Positions 8,723 through 22,727 of a stretch of DNA of 64,000 bases are shown in pieces. Position numbers and translations under genes: made by a program. Under the pieces are notes generated by a model. It worked only from the letters and a program-made list of their open reading frames with translations. It did no database searches and was not told the DNA's origin. The stretch comes from Pseudoclavibacter triregionum (GTDB lineage Bacteria > Actinomycetota > Actinomycetes > Actinomycetales > Microbacteriaceae). The stretch lies in assembly GCA_910822395.1 (NCBI GenBank), contig OU365335.1:2046001-2110000 (forward strand), written 5' to 3'. Numbering within the stretch: position 1 is the first letter of the stretch; each line of letters starts with the position of its first letter.

Positions 8723-10456
8723 ATGCAGAAGGTCCTCATCGCCAACCGAGGCGAGATCGCGGTCCGCGTCATCCGCGCCTGCCGGGATGAGGGCCTTCGC
8801 TCCGTCGCGGTCTACGCCGACCAGGACGCGGACGCCCTCCACGCTCGGCTCGCCGACGAGGCCTGGGCCCTCCACGGCGCGACCCCGGCCGAGAGCTACC
8901 TCGACATCCCCGCGCTGCTCGCGGCGGCGACCGCCTCGGGAGCCGACGCGGTCCATCCCGGCTACGGCTTCCTCTCCGAGAGCGCCGAGTTCGCGCGCGC
9001 CGTCGAGACGGCGGGGCTCGTCTGGATCGGACCGACGCCCGAGTCGATCGAGCTCCTCGGCGACAAGCTCAGGGCGCGCGACATCGCCCGCCGGGTGGGC
9101 GCGCCTCTCGCACCGGGCTCCCAGGATCCGATCGGCGACGCGCGCGACGCGATCGCCTTCGCCGAGGCGCACGGCCTCCCGGTGATCGTGAAGGCGGCTT
9201 TCGGCGGCGGCGGCCGGGGTCTGCGCATCGCCCGCTCGCTCGAGGAGGTGCCCGCGGCGTTCGACTCCGCGAGCCGCGAGGCGATCGCCGCCTTCGGCCG
9301 GGGCGAATGCTTCATCGAGCGCTTTCTCGAGCGTCCGCGCCATCTCGAGGTGCAGGTGCTCGGAGACGGCGAAGGCGGCGTGCTCGTCGTCGGCGACCGC
9401 GACTGCTCGCTCCAGCGCCGCGGCCAGAAGCTCGTCGAGGAGGCGCCGGCGCCAGGGCTCACGGCCGAGGAGCGGGAGCTGCTCCACCGCTCGGCCCGCG
9501 AGCTCTGCGCAGCCGTGCGCTACCGCGGGGCGGGCACCGTCGAGTTCCTGCGCGGCGAGGACGGGACGATCTCCTTCCTCGAGGTGAACACCCGCCTGCA
9601 GGTCGAGCACCCCGTCACCGAGCTCGTCGCCGACGTCGACCTCGTCCGCGAGCAGCTCCGCATCGCGGCAGGCGAGCGGCCCTCGTTCGACGCCACGCCC
9701 GCGCCACGAGGGCACGCCATCGAGTTCCGGCTCAACGCGGAGGACCCCGGCCGCGGCTTCCTGCCGGCGCCGGGGCGCATCGAGCGCCTGCGCGTGCCGG
9801 CGGGCCCGGGCATCCGCTGGGATGCAGGCGTCGAGGAGGGCGACCGGATCGAGGCCGCGTTCGACTCGCTCGCGGCGAAGCTCATCGTGCACGGCGACGA
9901 CCGCGAGCACGCGATCCGACGGGCCCGGCGTGCGCTGGCCGAGCTCGTCGTCGAGGGCGTGCCGACCGTGACGCCATTCCACCGGGCGGTGCTCGAGGAG
10001 CCGGCCTTCGCCGAGGTCCCGCTCCGCGTCTCCACCCAGTGGATCGAGGCGGAGCTCATGCCCCGACTCGAGCAGGCACCCCGCCCGATTTCGTGCGAGG
10101 GGCCGACCCTTCGGCGCCTCTCGATCGAGCTCGACGGCCGTCTCGTCGAGCTCGGCCTGCCCGCCTCGCTCCTGTCCGCCCTGGGCGGGGTGGGCGCGAT
10201 GGGCGGCCTCGAAGCCGAAGGCGCCGGTCCCGTCGAGGCCCGCGACGACAGCGTGCTCCCCGCGCCCATGCCGGCCGCGCTCATCCGCTGGCTCGTCGAT
10301 GACGGGGTCGAGGTGGAGGCGGGGGAGGAGCTCGCCGTCGTCTCTGCGATGAAGATGGAATCGCGGGTCGCCGCGCACCGCGCGGGCCGGCTCGAACGGC
10401 TCGCCGCCGAGGGCGCGCAGCTCGAAGCCGGCACGCCGCTCGCGCGCATCCGATGA
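8723..10456 (+). CDS. Biotin carboxylase fused to biotin carboxyl carrier domain (AccC-like, pxp operon)
   Basis: 577 residues. Biotin carboxylase N domain 1-110 ([20 protein letters not shown]), ATP-grasp about 115-325 with the glycine-rich loop FGGGGRGLR (about 157-165), the catalytic EFLRGEDG and [14 protein letters not shown] region, and the C domain [17 protein letters not shown] near 335-440. The last 70 residues are a biotinyl domain with the attachment site AMKME (Lys544). AAGGAGCTCACC precedes the ATG. No acyl-CoA carboxyltransferase gene is beside it. It is last in the operon after pxpBC, so it may be the carboxylating half of a urea-carboxylase-like enzyme rather than of acetyl- or propionyl-CoA carboxylase; that is inference. 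Confidence 0.93.
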   Translation: MQKVLIANRGEIAVRVIRACRDEGLRSVAVYADQDADALHARLADEAWALHGATPAESYLDIPALLAAATASGADAVHPGYGFLSESAEFARAVETAGLVWIGPTPESIELLGDKLRARDIARRVGAPLAPGSQDPIGDARDAIAFAEAHGLPVIVKAAFGGGGRGLRIARSLEEVPAAFDSASREAIAAFGRGECFIERFLERPRHLEVQVLGDGEGGVLVVGDRDCSLQRRGQKLVEEAPAPGLTAEERELLHRSARELCAAVRYRGAGTVEFLRGEDGTISFLEVNTRLQVEHPVTELVADVDLVREQLRIAAGERPSFDATPAPRGHAIEFRLNAEDPGRGFLPAPGRIERLRVPAGPGIRWDAGVEEGDRIEAAFDSLAAKLIVHGDDREHAIRRARRALAELVVEGVPTVTPFHRAVLEEPAFAEVPLRVSTQWIEAELMPRLEQAPRPISCEGPTLRRLSIELDGRLVELGLPASLLSALGGVGAMGGLEAEGAGPVEARDDSVLPAPMPAALIRWLVDDGVEVEAGEELAVVSAMKMESRVAAHRAGRLERLAAEGAQLEAGTPLARIR

Positions 10457-10458
10457 GC

Positions 10459-10474
10459 GCGGGCGGTCGCCCGC
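10459..10474 (+). terminator. Hairpin after the biotin carboxylase gene
   Basis: GCGGGCG (10459-10465), a 2-base centre and CGCCCGC (10468-10474) start two bases after the stop codon. There is no T-tract; the stem is GC-rich. It likely ends the pxp operon before the uvrA promoter. Confidence 0.45.
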
Positions 10475-10512
10475 CGGCACCCCCGCGCGGAGGAAACGTC
10501 GGCGCTCGCTCG

Positions 10513-10518
10513 TAGACT
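10513..10518 (+). promoter_or_regulatory. -10 element, leaderless uvrA promoter
   Basis: TAGACT ends 7 nt before the GTG at 10525, placing the transcription start on the start codon. This decides between that GTG and the in-frame ATG at 10549. Confidence 0.6.
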
Positions 10519-10524
10519 CGTCGC

Positions 10525-13542
<3,018 letters not shown>

Positions 13543-13544
13543 CC

Positions 13545-15473
13545 GTGGCCGACGTCCTCCCGTACCGCCCGAAGACCGGAGACATCCCGGCGGCCCCGGG
13601 CGTCTACCGCTTCCTCGACGCGAACGGCCGCGTGCTCTACGTCGGCAAGGCGAAGACCCTCCGCTCGCGCCTCTCGAACTACTTCGCGCCGCTTCGCACG
13701 CTCCACGAGCGCACGCGGGCGATGGTGACGAGCGCCTCGAGCGTCGAGTGGACGGTCGTCCGGAACGAGATCGAGGCGCTCCACCTCGAGTACACGTGGA
13801 TCAAGGAGTTCGATCCGCCCTTCAACGTGAAGTTCCGGGACGACAAGACGTACCCGATGATGGCCGTCACCGTGCAGGAGGAGGCGCCCCGCGTCTTCGT
13901 CACCCGTAACCGGAAGATCCGCGGCGCCCGCTACTTCGGCCCCTACCCGAAGGTGTGGGCCGTCAACGAGGCCATCGAGCTCATGATGCGCGTCTACCCG
14001 ATGCGCACCTGCAAGGACAGCGACTACGAGCGCGCCATGAAGACCGGCCGCCCCTGCTTCGCCGGACAGATCGGCCGCTGCGGCGGGCCCTGCTCGATGA
14101 AGGTGACGATCGAGGAGCACCGCGAGCTCGTCGACCAGTTCGTCCGCTTCATGGAGACCTACGACCGCTCCGCCCTCGTCGAGCTCGAGCGCAAGATGAA
14201 GGCCGCCGCCGCCGAGCACCTCTTCGAGAAAGCCGCCGTCTACCGAGACCGGATGATCGCCCTCGAGACCGTCCTCGAGAAGAGCGCGGTCGTCCTGCCC
14301 GACTCCGTCGACGTCGACCTTCTCGGCGTCGCCATGGACGAGCTCGCCGCCTCGATCCAGGTCTTCAGCGTCCGCGGCGGGCGCGTGCGCGGCGTCCGCG
14401 GCATGGTCGTCGACACCGAGCTCGACCTCACGATGGGGGAGCTGCTCGACCAGACCGTCCAGTCGCTCTACGGCGACGGCGGGCTCTTCCCGCCGCCCGA
14501 GATCATCGTCCCCGAGCTGCCCGAGGACGCCGACGCCCTCTCCGAATGGCTCGCCGAGCGCCGCGGCACCGCCCGCGTCCGACTCAAGACCGCGCAGCGC
14601 GGGCCGAAGGCGGCCCTCATGGAGACGGCGACCGTGAACGCCAAGGGCGCCCTCTCGCAGTACAAGCTCAAGCGCACCGCCGACTACGTGGCGCGCACCG
14701 ACGCGCTCACCGACATCCAGGAGGCCCTCGGGCTCTCCGAGGCGCCCCTGCGCATCGAGTGCTTCGACATCTCGCACCTCGGCGGCACCGGCATCGTCGG
14801 CTCCATGGTCGTCTTCGAGGACGGCCTGCCGAAGAAGTCCCACTACCGCCGTTTCTCGATCGCCTCCGCCCGCGACGACACGGACGCCATGAACCAGGTG
14901 CTCCGCCGCCGCCTCGCGCACCTCGCCCCCGAGGCCCCGAGCGAGGCCGAGCGCGCCCTCGCCGAGCGCCCCGACCCGCACGCCGAAGGCGAGGTCGAGG
15001 GCGGCGACCCGCGCTCGAGCCGCCCGAAGTTCGCGTACCGCCCGCAGCTGCTCCTCATCGACGGCGGCCTTCCGCAGGTGAACGCCGCCCAGCGCGCCCT
15101 CGGCGAGTCGGGCGTCGAGGGCATCGCCATCGCCGGCCTCGCGAAGCGTCTCGAGGAGCTCTGGCTCCCCGGCGACGAGTTCCCGGTCATCCTGCCCCGC
15201 AATTCGGAGGCGCTCTTCCTCCTCCAGCGCCTCCGCGACGAGGCGCACCGCTTCGCGATCAGCCACCAGCGCACGACCCGCAAGCGCTCGCTCGCGAGCG
15301 AGCTCGAGTCGGTGCCCGGCCTCGGGCCGACCCGCGTGAAGGCGCTCCACGCGAAGTTCGGCTCCCTCAAGCGCATCCGCGACGCCACCCCCGAGGAGCT
15401 CGCCGAGGTGCCCGGCATCGGCCCCGCCACCGCCCAGGCGATCGCGCAGGCGCTGTCCGCCGAGCGCCGCTAG
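13545..15473 (+). CDS. uvrC: Excinuclease ABC subunit C
   Basis: 642 residues. Dual-incision nuclease of excision repair. N-terminal GIY-YIG domain (GVYRFLDANGRVLYVGKAKT near 16-35), a Cys cluster CFAGQIGRCGGPC near 167-180, the UVR motif LEHLFEKAAVYRDRM-like segment near 225-240 that contacts UvrB, an RNase-H-like 5' nuclease domain (CFDISHLGGTGIVGSMVVF, then LLIDGGLPQVNAA) and a tandem helix-hairpin-helix at the C-terminus (SVPGLGPTRVKAL, EVPGIGPATAQAIAQAL). Start GTG at 13545, two bases after the uvrA stop, begins VADVLPYRPKTGDIP, which matches where UvrC proteins begin. It is co-transcribed with uvrA. Confidence 0.97.
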   Translation: MADVLPYRPKTGDIPAAPGVYRFLDANGRVLYVGKAKTLRSRLSNYFAPLRTLHERTRAMVTSASSVEWTVVRNEIEALHLEYTWIKEFDPPFNVKFRDDKTYPMMAVTVQEEAPRVFVTRNRKIRGARYFGPYPKVWAVNEAIELMMRVYPMRTCKDSDYERAMKTGRPCFAGQIGRCGGPCSMKVTIEEHRELVDQFVRFMETYDRSALVELERKMKAAAAEHLFEKAAVYRDRMIALETVLEKSAVVLPDSVDVDLLGVAMDELAASIQVFSVRGGRVRGVRGMVVDTELDLTMGELLDQTVQSLYGDGGLFPPPEIIVPELPEDADALSEWLAERRGTARVRLKTAQRGPKAALMETATVNAKGALSQYKLKRTADYVARTDALTDIQEALGLSEAPLRIECFDISHLGGTGIVGSMVVFEDGLPKKSHYRRFSIASARDDTDAMNQVLRRRLAHLAPEAPSEAERALAERPDPHAEGEVEGGDPRSSRPKFAYRPQLLLIDGGLPQVNAAQRALGESGVEGIAIAGLAKRLEELWLPGDEFPVILPRNSEALFLLQRLRDEAHRFAISHQRTTRKRSLASELESVPGLGPTRVKALHAKFGSLKRIRDATPEELAEVPGIGPATAQAIAQALSAERR

Positions 15474-15503
15474 GCTGGCCGTCGTCGGGCTGGCCGTCGT
15501 CGG
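15474..15503 (+). repeat. 15-bp tandem duplication before rapZ
   Basis: GCTGGCCGTCGTCGG occurs twice head to tail (15474-15488 and 15489-15503), directly after the uvrC stop and running into the GGAGGGAG ribosome-binding site of rapZ. A TAGGCT hexamer overlaps the uvrC stop codon and first repeat (15471-15476) and could be an internal -10 box. Confidence 0.9.
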
Positions 15504-15513
15504 AGGGAGCGAG

Positions 15514-16398
15514 ATGACCGAATCGCCGGAAGAGGGCGAGCGCCAGCACATCCTCGTCGTCACGGGCATGAGCGGCGCGGGCCGCTCCACCGCCTGCAAG
15601 GCCCTCGAGGATCTCGACTGGTTCGTCGTCGACAACCTGCCGCCGCAGATGATCCGCCCCCTCATCGAGATGGCGGGCAAGGCGCGCGACTCCCTCCCCA
15701 AGCTCGCCGTGTCGATCGACATCCGCGGCGGCCGCCTCCTCGCCGAGTTCAACGACCTCATCGCCTCCCTCAAGGAGACGCACGAGGTCACCGTGCTCTT
15801 CCTCGACGCCGCCGACGACCGCCTCGTGCGCCGCTTCGAGTCGGTCCGCCGTCCCCACCCGCTCCAGGGGGAGGGCACGCTCCTCGACGGCATCGCCCTC
15901 GAGCGCGAGCGCCTCGCCGAGATCCGCGCGAGCGCCGACATCATCATCGACACGAGCGAGCTCAACGTCCACGAGCTCTCGAGCCGCATCACCCACCGCT
16001 TCGGCGAGCTCGAGCAGACGAAGGTCGCCGTCACCGTCATGAGCTTCGGCTTCAAGTACGGCGTGCCCGCCGACGCCGACCTCGTCGCCGACATGCGCTT
16101 CATCCCGAACCCGTTCTGGAACCCGGAGCTGCGCCCCTACAACGGCCGCGACGCGCGCGTCTCCGAGTACGTGCTCGCCCAGGAGGGCGCCGAGGAGTTC
16201 CTCGACGCGTACGAGCGGATGCTCGACCCCGTGCTCCGCGGCTACGAGCGCGAGAACAAGCGCCACGTCACGATCGGCATCGGCTGCACCGGCGGCAAGC
16301 ACCGCTCGGTCGCCATGACCGAGGCGCTCGCCAGCCGCCTCCGCGGGCGCGAGGACGTCACCGTGAGCGTGCGCCACCGCGACCTCGGACGCGAGTAG
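15514..16398 (+). CDS. rapZ: RapZ / YvcJ family P-loop nucleotide-binding protein
   Basis: 294 residues. Walker A GMSGAGRS at 18-25, [15 protein letters not shown] near 35-50, the Walker-B-like strand [15 protein letters not shown] near 95, [16 protein letters not shown], and the C-terminal [16 protein letters not shown] near 255-270 are all diagnostic. RapZ in E. coli is an RNA adaptor that senses glucosamine-6-phosphate; in Gram-positives (YvcJ) it binds and hydrolyses nucleotides and its job is less clear. It follows uvrC with a 40-base gap and precedes whiA. The yvcK (glmR) gene that stands between rapZ and whiA in many actinobacteria and firmicutes is absent. Confidence 0.96.
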   Translation: MTESPEEGERQHILVVTGMSGAGRSTACKALEDLDWFVVDNLPPQMIRPLIEMAGKARDSLPKLAVSIDIRGGRLLAEFNDLIASLKETHEVTVLFLDAADDRLVRRFESVRRPHPLQGEGTLLDGIALERERLAEIRASADIIIDTSELNVHELSSRITHRFGELEQTKVAVTVMSFGFKYGVPADADLVADMRFIPNPFWNPELRPYNGRDARVSEYVLAQEGAEEFLDAYERMLDPVLRGYERENKRHVTIGIGCTGGKHRSVAMTEALASRLRGREDVTVSVRHRDLGRE

Positions 16399-16483
16399 GC
16401 TCGCTCTTCGGCCCAGCGCCGACCAGCTTCCGGCTCCCGCCGGCATCCCGTTCCCCACCGCACGACCCGCCTGGAGGCAGCCG

Positions 16484-18606
<2,123 letters not shown>

Positions 18607-18668
18607 CCGAGCAGCCACCACCACCGAACCGACCCCGCGGCGCAGATAGAAGAAGGCAGGACCCGAAC

Positions 18669-19873
<1,205 letters not shown>

Positions 19874-19880
<7 letters not shown>

Positions 19881-20662
19881 CCTCGCGCCGCCCGCTCATG
19901 GCGGGCAACTGGAAGATGAACCTCGACCACCTCCAGGCGATCGCCTTCGTGCAGAAGGTCGCCTGGACGCTCAAGGACGCGAAGCACGACTTCGAGTCCG
20001 TCGAGGTCGCCGTCTTCCCCCCGTTCACCGACCTGCGCAGCGTCCAGACCCTCGTCGACGCCGACAAGCTCGGCATCGCCTACGGCGGCCAGGACTGCTC
20101 GCAGCACGACTCGGGCGCCCACACGGGCGATGTGTCGGCCCAGTTCCTCGGGGCGCTCGGCTGCCGCTACGTCATCGTCGGCCACTCGGAGCGCCGCACC
20201 GACCACGGCGAGAGCGACGAGATCGTCGGCGCGAAGGTGCAGGCGGCCCTCCGCCACGGCCTCGTGCCCGTGCTCTGCGTCGGCGAGACCGCGGAGGACC
20301 TCGAGGCCCACGGCCCGAGCGCCATCCCGGTCGCGCAGCTCCGCGCCGCCCTCGAGGGCGTCGCGAAGGACGCCGAGCTCGTCATCGCGTACGAGCCCGT
20401 GTGGGCCATCGGCACCGGCCAGGCGGCGACGCCCGAGCAGGCGCAGACGGTCTGCAAGGCCCTCCGCGAGACGCTCGCCGAGCTGCACGGCGAGGAGCAG
20501 GCGACGCGCACGCGCATCCTCTACGGCGGCAGCGTGAAGGCGGAGAACATCGCCGGCTTCATGCGCGAGCCGGACGTCGACGGCGCGCTCATCGGCGGCG
20601 CGAGCCTCAAGGTGGACGAGTTCACCTCGATCGCGCGGTACCGCCAGCACGTCGGCGCCTAG
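19874..20662 (+). CDS. tpiA: Triosephosphate isomerase
   Basis: 262 residues. Interconverts glyceraldehyde-3-phosphate and dihydroxyacetone phosphate. MAGNWKMN (13-20) with the catalytic Lys, [10 protein letters not shown] with the catalytic His near 99-103, the catalytic Glu in [11 protein letters not shown] near 174-184, and [14 protein letters not shown] near 217. The ATG at 19874 lies inside the pgk 3' end; the GTG one codon later would also serve. Confidence 0.97.
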
Positions 20663-20707
20663 CCGCCGCGCCAAGCCCAGACCGCGGGGCCCGGACGCCC
20701 CCTCGCC

Positions 20708-20713
20708 TATACT
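20708..20713 (+). promoter_or_regulatory. -10 element of secG-rbpA
   Basis: TATACT, the closest match to the -10 consensus in the window, sits in the 102-base tpiA-secG gap. Transcription would start about 20720, leaving a 45-base leader with GGAAAGG before the secG GTG. Confidence 0.6.
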
Positions 20714-20764
20714 CGACGGGGGCCTCCGGGCCCGGCTGTCTTCCCTCGATCGGAAAGGTCCCTC

Positions 20765-21034
20765 GTGGACGTCGCCCTCGTCATCCTGCAGGTGGTGCTC
20801 GCCATCGCGAGCCTCCTGCTCATCCTGCTCATCCTGCTCCACCGCGGCCGCGGCGGCGGCCTCTCCGACATGTTCGGCGGCGGCGTCACCTCGAGCCTCG
20901 GCTCGTCGGGCGTGGCGGAGAAGAACCTCAACCGCCTCACGGTGTGGGTCGCGGTCATCTGGGTGCTCTGCCTCGTCGTCATGGCCGTGCTCATGAAGAT
21001 CCAGGCCGCGGCTCCGACGGTGGGGGCGGTCTGA
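20765..21034 (+). CDS. secG: Preprotein translocase subunit SecG
   Basis: 89 residues with two membrane helices (about 3-25 and 59-82) around the conserved cytoplasmic loop HRGRGGGLSDMFGGG and SSGVAEKNLNRLT, the SecG signature. SecG assists the SecYEG channel. GTG start with GGAAAGG upstream. The stop overlaps the rbpA start (TGATG), so the two are coupled. secG after tpiA is the usual actinobacterial order. Confidence 0.96.
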   Translation: MDVALVILQVVLAIASLLLILLILLHRGRGGGLSDMFGGGVTSSLGSSGVAEKNLNRLTVWVAVIWVLCLVVMAVLMKIQAAAPTVGAV

Positions 21035-21399
21035 TGGCGCAGGGCGGCAGCGCGATCCGCGGATCGCGAGTGGGCTCGGGCCCCATGGGCGAGCAGGACC
21101 ACGGCAACCACGCGCCCCGCGTGCGCGTGACGTACTGGGACGCGCTCGGCAACGAGACCGTCCGCTACTTCTCGGCGGACGTCGCGCCGGAGGACATCCC
21201 GGAGATCATCGACTGCCCGGTCTCGGGCCTTCCCGCCGGCCGCGACAAGGACAACCCGCCGTCGCCGGAGAAGCACGAGCCGTACAAGACGCACCTCGCC
21301 TACGTGAAGGAGCGCCGCTCCGACGCGGAGGGCGCCCAGCTGCTCGAGGAGGCGCTCGAGAAGCTCCGCGCCCGCCGCGGCACGAAGGTGCCGAGCTAG
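21034..21399 (+). CDS. rbpA: RNA polymerase-binding protein RbpA
   Basis: 121 residues. Actinobacterial general transcription factor that binds RNA polymerase and group 1/2 sigma factors and stabilises open complexes. AIRGSRVGSGPMGEQD (N-terminal tail and core start, 7-22), a central RbpA core, SGLPAGRDKDNPPSPEKHEPYKTHLAYVKERRS linker and sigma-interacting helix LEEALEKLRARRG are clear. The zinc-ribbon cysteines of many RbpA proteins are mostly lost: the core reads YWDALGNETVRYF and IIDCPVSGLPAG, so just one Cys remains. As far as I recall this is typical of Microbacteriaceae. Coupled to secG by TGATG. Confidence 0.93.
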   Translation: MAQGGSAIRGSRVGSGPMGEQDHGNHAPRVRVTYWDALGNETVRYFSADVAPEDIPEIIDCPVSGLPAGRDKDNPPSPEKHEPYKTHLAYVKERRSDAEGAQLLEEALEKLRARRGTKVPS

Positions 21400-21412
21400 G
21401 CGATCCAGACCC

Positions 21413-21454
21413 ATGAGGAAGGGCCCCAGGAGATCTCCCGGGGCCCTTCCTCAT
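21413..21454. terminator. Bidirectional terminator, 15-bp perfect stem
   Basis: ATGAGGAAGGGCCCC (21413-21427) pairs perfectly with its complement at 21440-21454; the 12-base loop itself contains the palindrome GGAGATCTCC. It lies between two convergent genes (rbpA and the HXXEE gene) and serves both directions. Confidence 0.85.
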
Positions 21455-21470
21455 GTTCGGGCAGGCTGGG

Positions 21471-22046
21471 TCACTCCTCGTCGGCGAGCGGCCGCCGCAC
21501 GCCCATCGCCCGCCGGATCGCCCAGGCCGCCCCGTGGACGGCGAGGAGGAAGGCCGGCATGCCGACGACGAACGGCCACGAGACCCGCTCCGTCGGGTCG
21601 ACGCCGCGGCGGCGCAGGGCCCAGGAGGCGAGCAGCCAGTAGGGGATGACGACGGTCGGGCTCGTCCTCGCGCCCGAGGTCCAGCGCCGCATCGCCGCGG
21701 CCTGGGCGAGGTGGCCGAAGCCGTGGATGCCGAAGCCGAAGAGCGCGGTCTGGAAGACGCGGCCGCGGCCGCCCGTCCGCACGCCGTCCGCGCTCGCCGC
21801 GAGCATGAGGCCGCCCATCATCGCGATGCCGAGCTCGATGTGGGACTGCGAGATGCCGCGCTCGCGCACGGCCGCGGGGATGGGGAGGACGCGCGAGGCG
21901 AGGCGCATGGCGTCCTTCGAGTCCTCGTGCATCGTCGCGAGCTCCTCGAGGTCGTTCGCGAGCCAGGCGAGGAAGAGGCCGGGCGCGATGAGGCGGTCGG
22001 CGAGGGAGCGCGGACCGTCCGCGCGGGTCGCAGGGATGGTGGACAT
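21471..22046 (-). CDS. HXXEE-type membrane protein paired with a TetR regulator
   Basis: 191 residues with about five hydrophobic segments. It resembles HXXEE-domain membrane proteins: the motif in the first helix reads LANDLEELATMHED near 22-35 (Asn in place of the first His), followed by SQSHIELGIAMMGG and the C-terminal FGIHGFGHLAQAAAMRRW with a conserved Gly and Pro (TSPTVVIPYW). Function of the family is unknown; conserved His and Glu in membrane helices suggest a metal or redox site. It is divergent from the TetR gene with a 17-bp palindrome between them, so it is probably the regulator's target. The start at 22046 (MSTIPATRADG) is chosen as the last ATG before the conserved part; 22082 is possible. 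Confidence 0.7.
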   Translation of the reverse strand: MSTIPATRADGPRSLADRLIAPGLFLAWLANDLEELATMHEDSKDAMRLASRVLPIPAAVRERGISQSHIELGIAMMGGLMLAASADGVRTGGRGRVFQTALFGFGIHGFGHLAQAAAMRRWTSGARTSPTVVIPYWLLASWALRRRGVDPTERVSWPFVVGMPAFLLAVHGAAWAIRRAMGVRRPLADEE

Positions 22047-22085
22047 GATCGGCCCCGATTCCGGGCGGCATCCCGCCGCCACTTT

Positions 22086-22102
22086 CGCAACCGTCGGTTG
22101 CG
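22086..22102. promoter_or_regulatory. 17-bp perfect palindrome, probable TetR operator
   Basis: CGCAACCG-T-CGGTTGCG lies between the divergent HXXEE and tetR genes, 40 bases from the former start and 29 from the latter. The size and perfect symmetry match operators of TetR-family repressors. A second small palindrome TAGCGCTA (22113-22120) overlaps the tetR -10 box. Confidence 0.7.
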
Positions 22103-22118
22103 CTACTCACCGTAGCGC

Positions 22119-22124
22119 TATCGT
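22119..22124 (+). promoter_or_regulatory. -10 element, leaderless tetR promoter
   Basis: TATCGT ends 7 nt before the ATG at 22131. The palindrome at 22086-22102 covers the -35 region, consistent with autoregulation. Confidence 0.55.
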
Positions 22125-22130
22125 GGGCGC

Positions 22131-22727
22131 ATGGCAAGCGTCGGACGTCCCCGCGAACCCGAGCTCGACGAGCGCATCCTCCGCGCCACCGTCGAGGTGC
22201 TCGTCGAGCGCGGACTCAAGGGACTCCGGATGGACGAGGTCGCGCGGGTCTCGGGCACGCCGAAGTCGACGATCTACCGGCGCTGGCCGAGCTCGCGCCG
22301 GCTCGTCGTCGACGCCATGGCCCACGCGGTCGGCCACGTCGAGCCGCCGCAGCCGGGCGACCCCGCGGAGGACCTGCGGGGGATCGCCGCGCAGCTCTCG
22401 GCCGTGCTCGCCTCGCCGACCGGCGCCGCGCTCGTGCAGCTCGGCGCCGAGCTCTCGGACGATCCGGAGCTCTCCGCCGACTACCGCGCCCGCCTCGTCG
22501 ATCCGAACCGCGATGCGGCCATCGACGCCGTGCGCCGGGGGCAGGCGGCGGGCGTCTTCCGAGCGGACGCCGACGCCGAGCTCGCCGTCGACGGCGCGAT
22601 CGGCGCGCTCGTCTACCGGGCGCTCATCCTGCGCATGCCGCTCGACGCGGCCCTCGGGCAGGCCGTGACGCGCGAGCTCTTCGCTCGGCTCGCGCCGCCC
22701 GCGGAGGCCGAGACCAGCCCCGGCTAG
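22131..22727 (+). CDS. TetR/AcrR-family transcriptional regulator
   Basis: 198 residues. N-terminal TetR helix-turn-helix: ILRATVEVLVERGLKGLRMDEVARVSGTPKSTIYRRWPSSRRLVVDAM (residues about 17-62) with the recognition helix KSTIYRRW. The rest is a helical ligand-binding domain of the kind seen in the TetR_C_11/16 groups (ELSDDPELSADYRARLV, RRGQAAGVFRADADAELAVDGAIGALVYRALI). Its stop codon shares the palindrome CTAG (22724-22727) with the stop of the convergent pgl gene. Most likely controls its neighbour, the HXXEE membrane protein, and itself. Confidence 0.9.
   Translation: MASVGRPREPELDERILRATVEVLVERGLKGLRMDEVARVSGTPKSTIYRRWPSSRRLVVDAMAHAVGHVEPPQPGDPAEDLRGIAAQLSAVLASPTGAALVQLGAELSDDPELSADYRARLVDPNRDAAIDAVRRGQAAGVFRADADAELAVDGAIGALVYRALILRMPLDAALGQAVTRELFARLAPPAEAETSPG

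Noticed and set aside
8723-10456. Housekeeping acetyl/propionyl-CoA carboxylase alpha subunit.
   Set aside because: No carboxyltransferase, birA or other acyl-CoA carboxylase partner is adjacent, and the operon context is pxp; kept as biotin carboxylase of uncertain partner.
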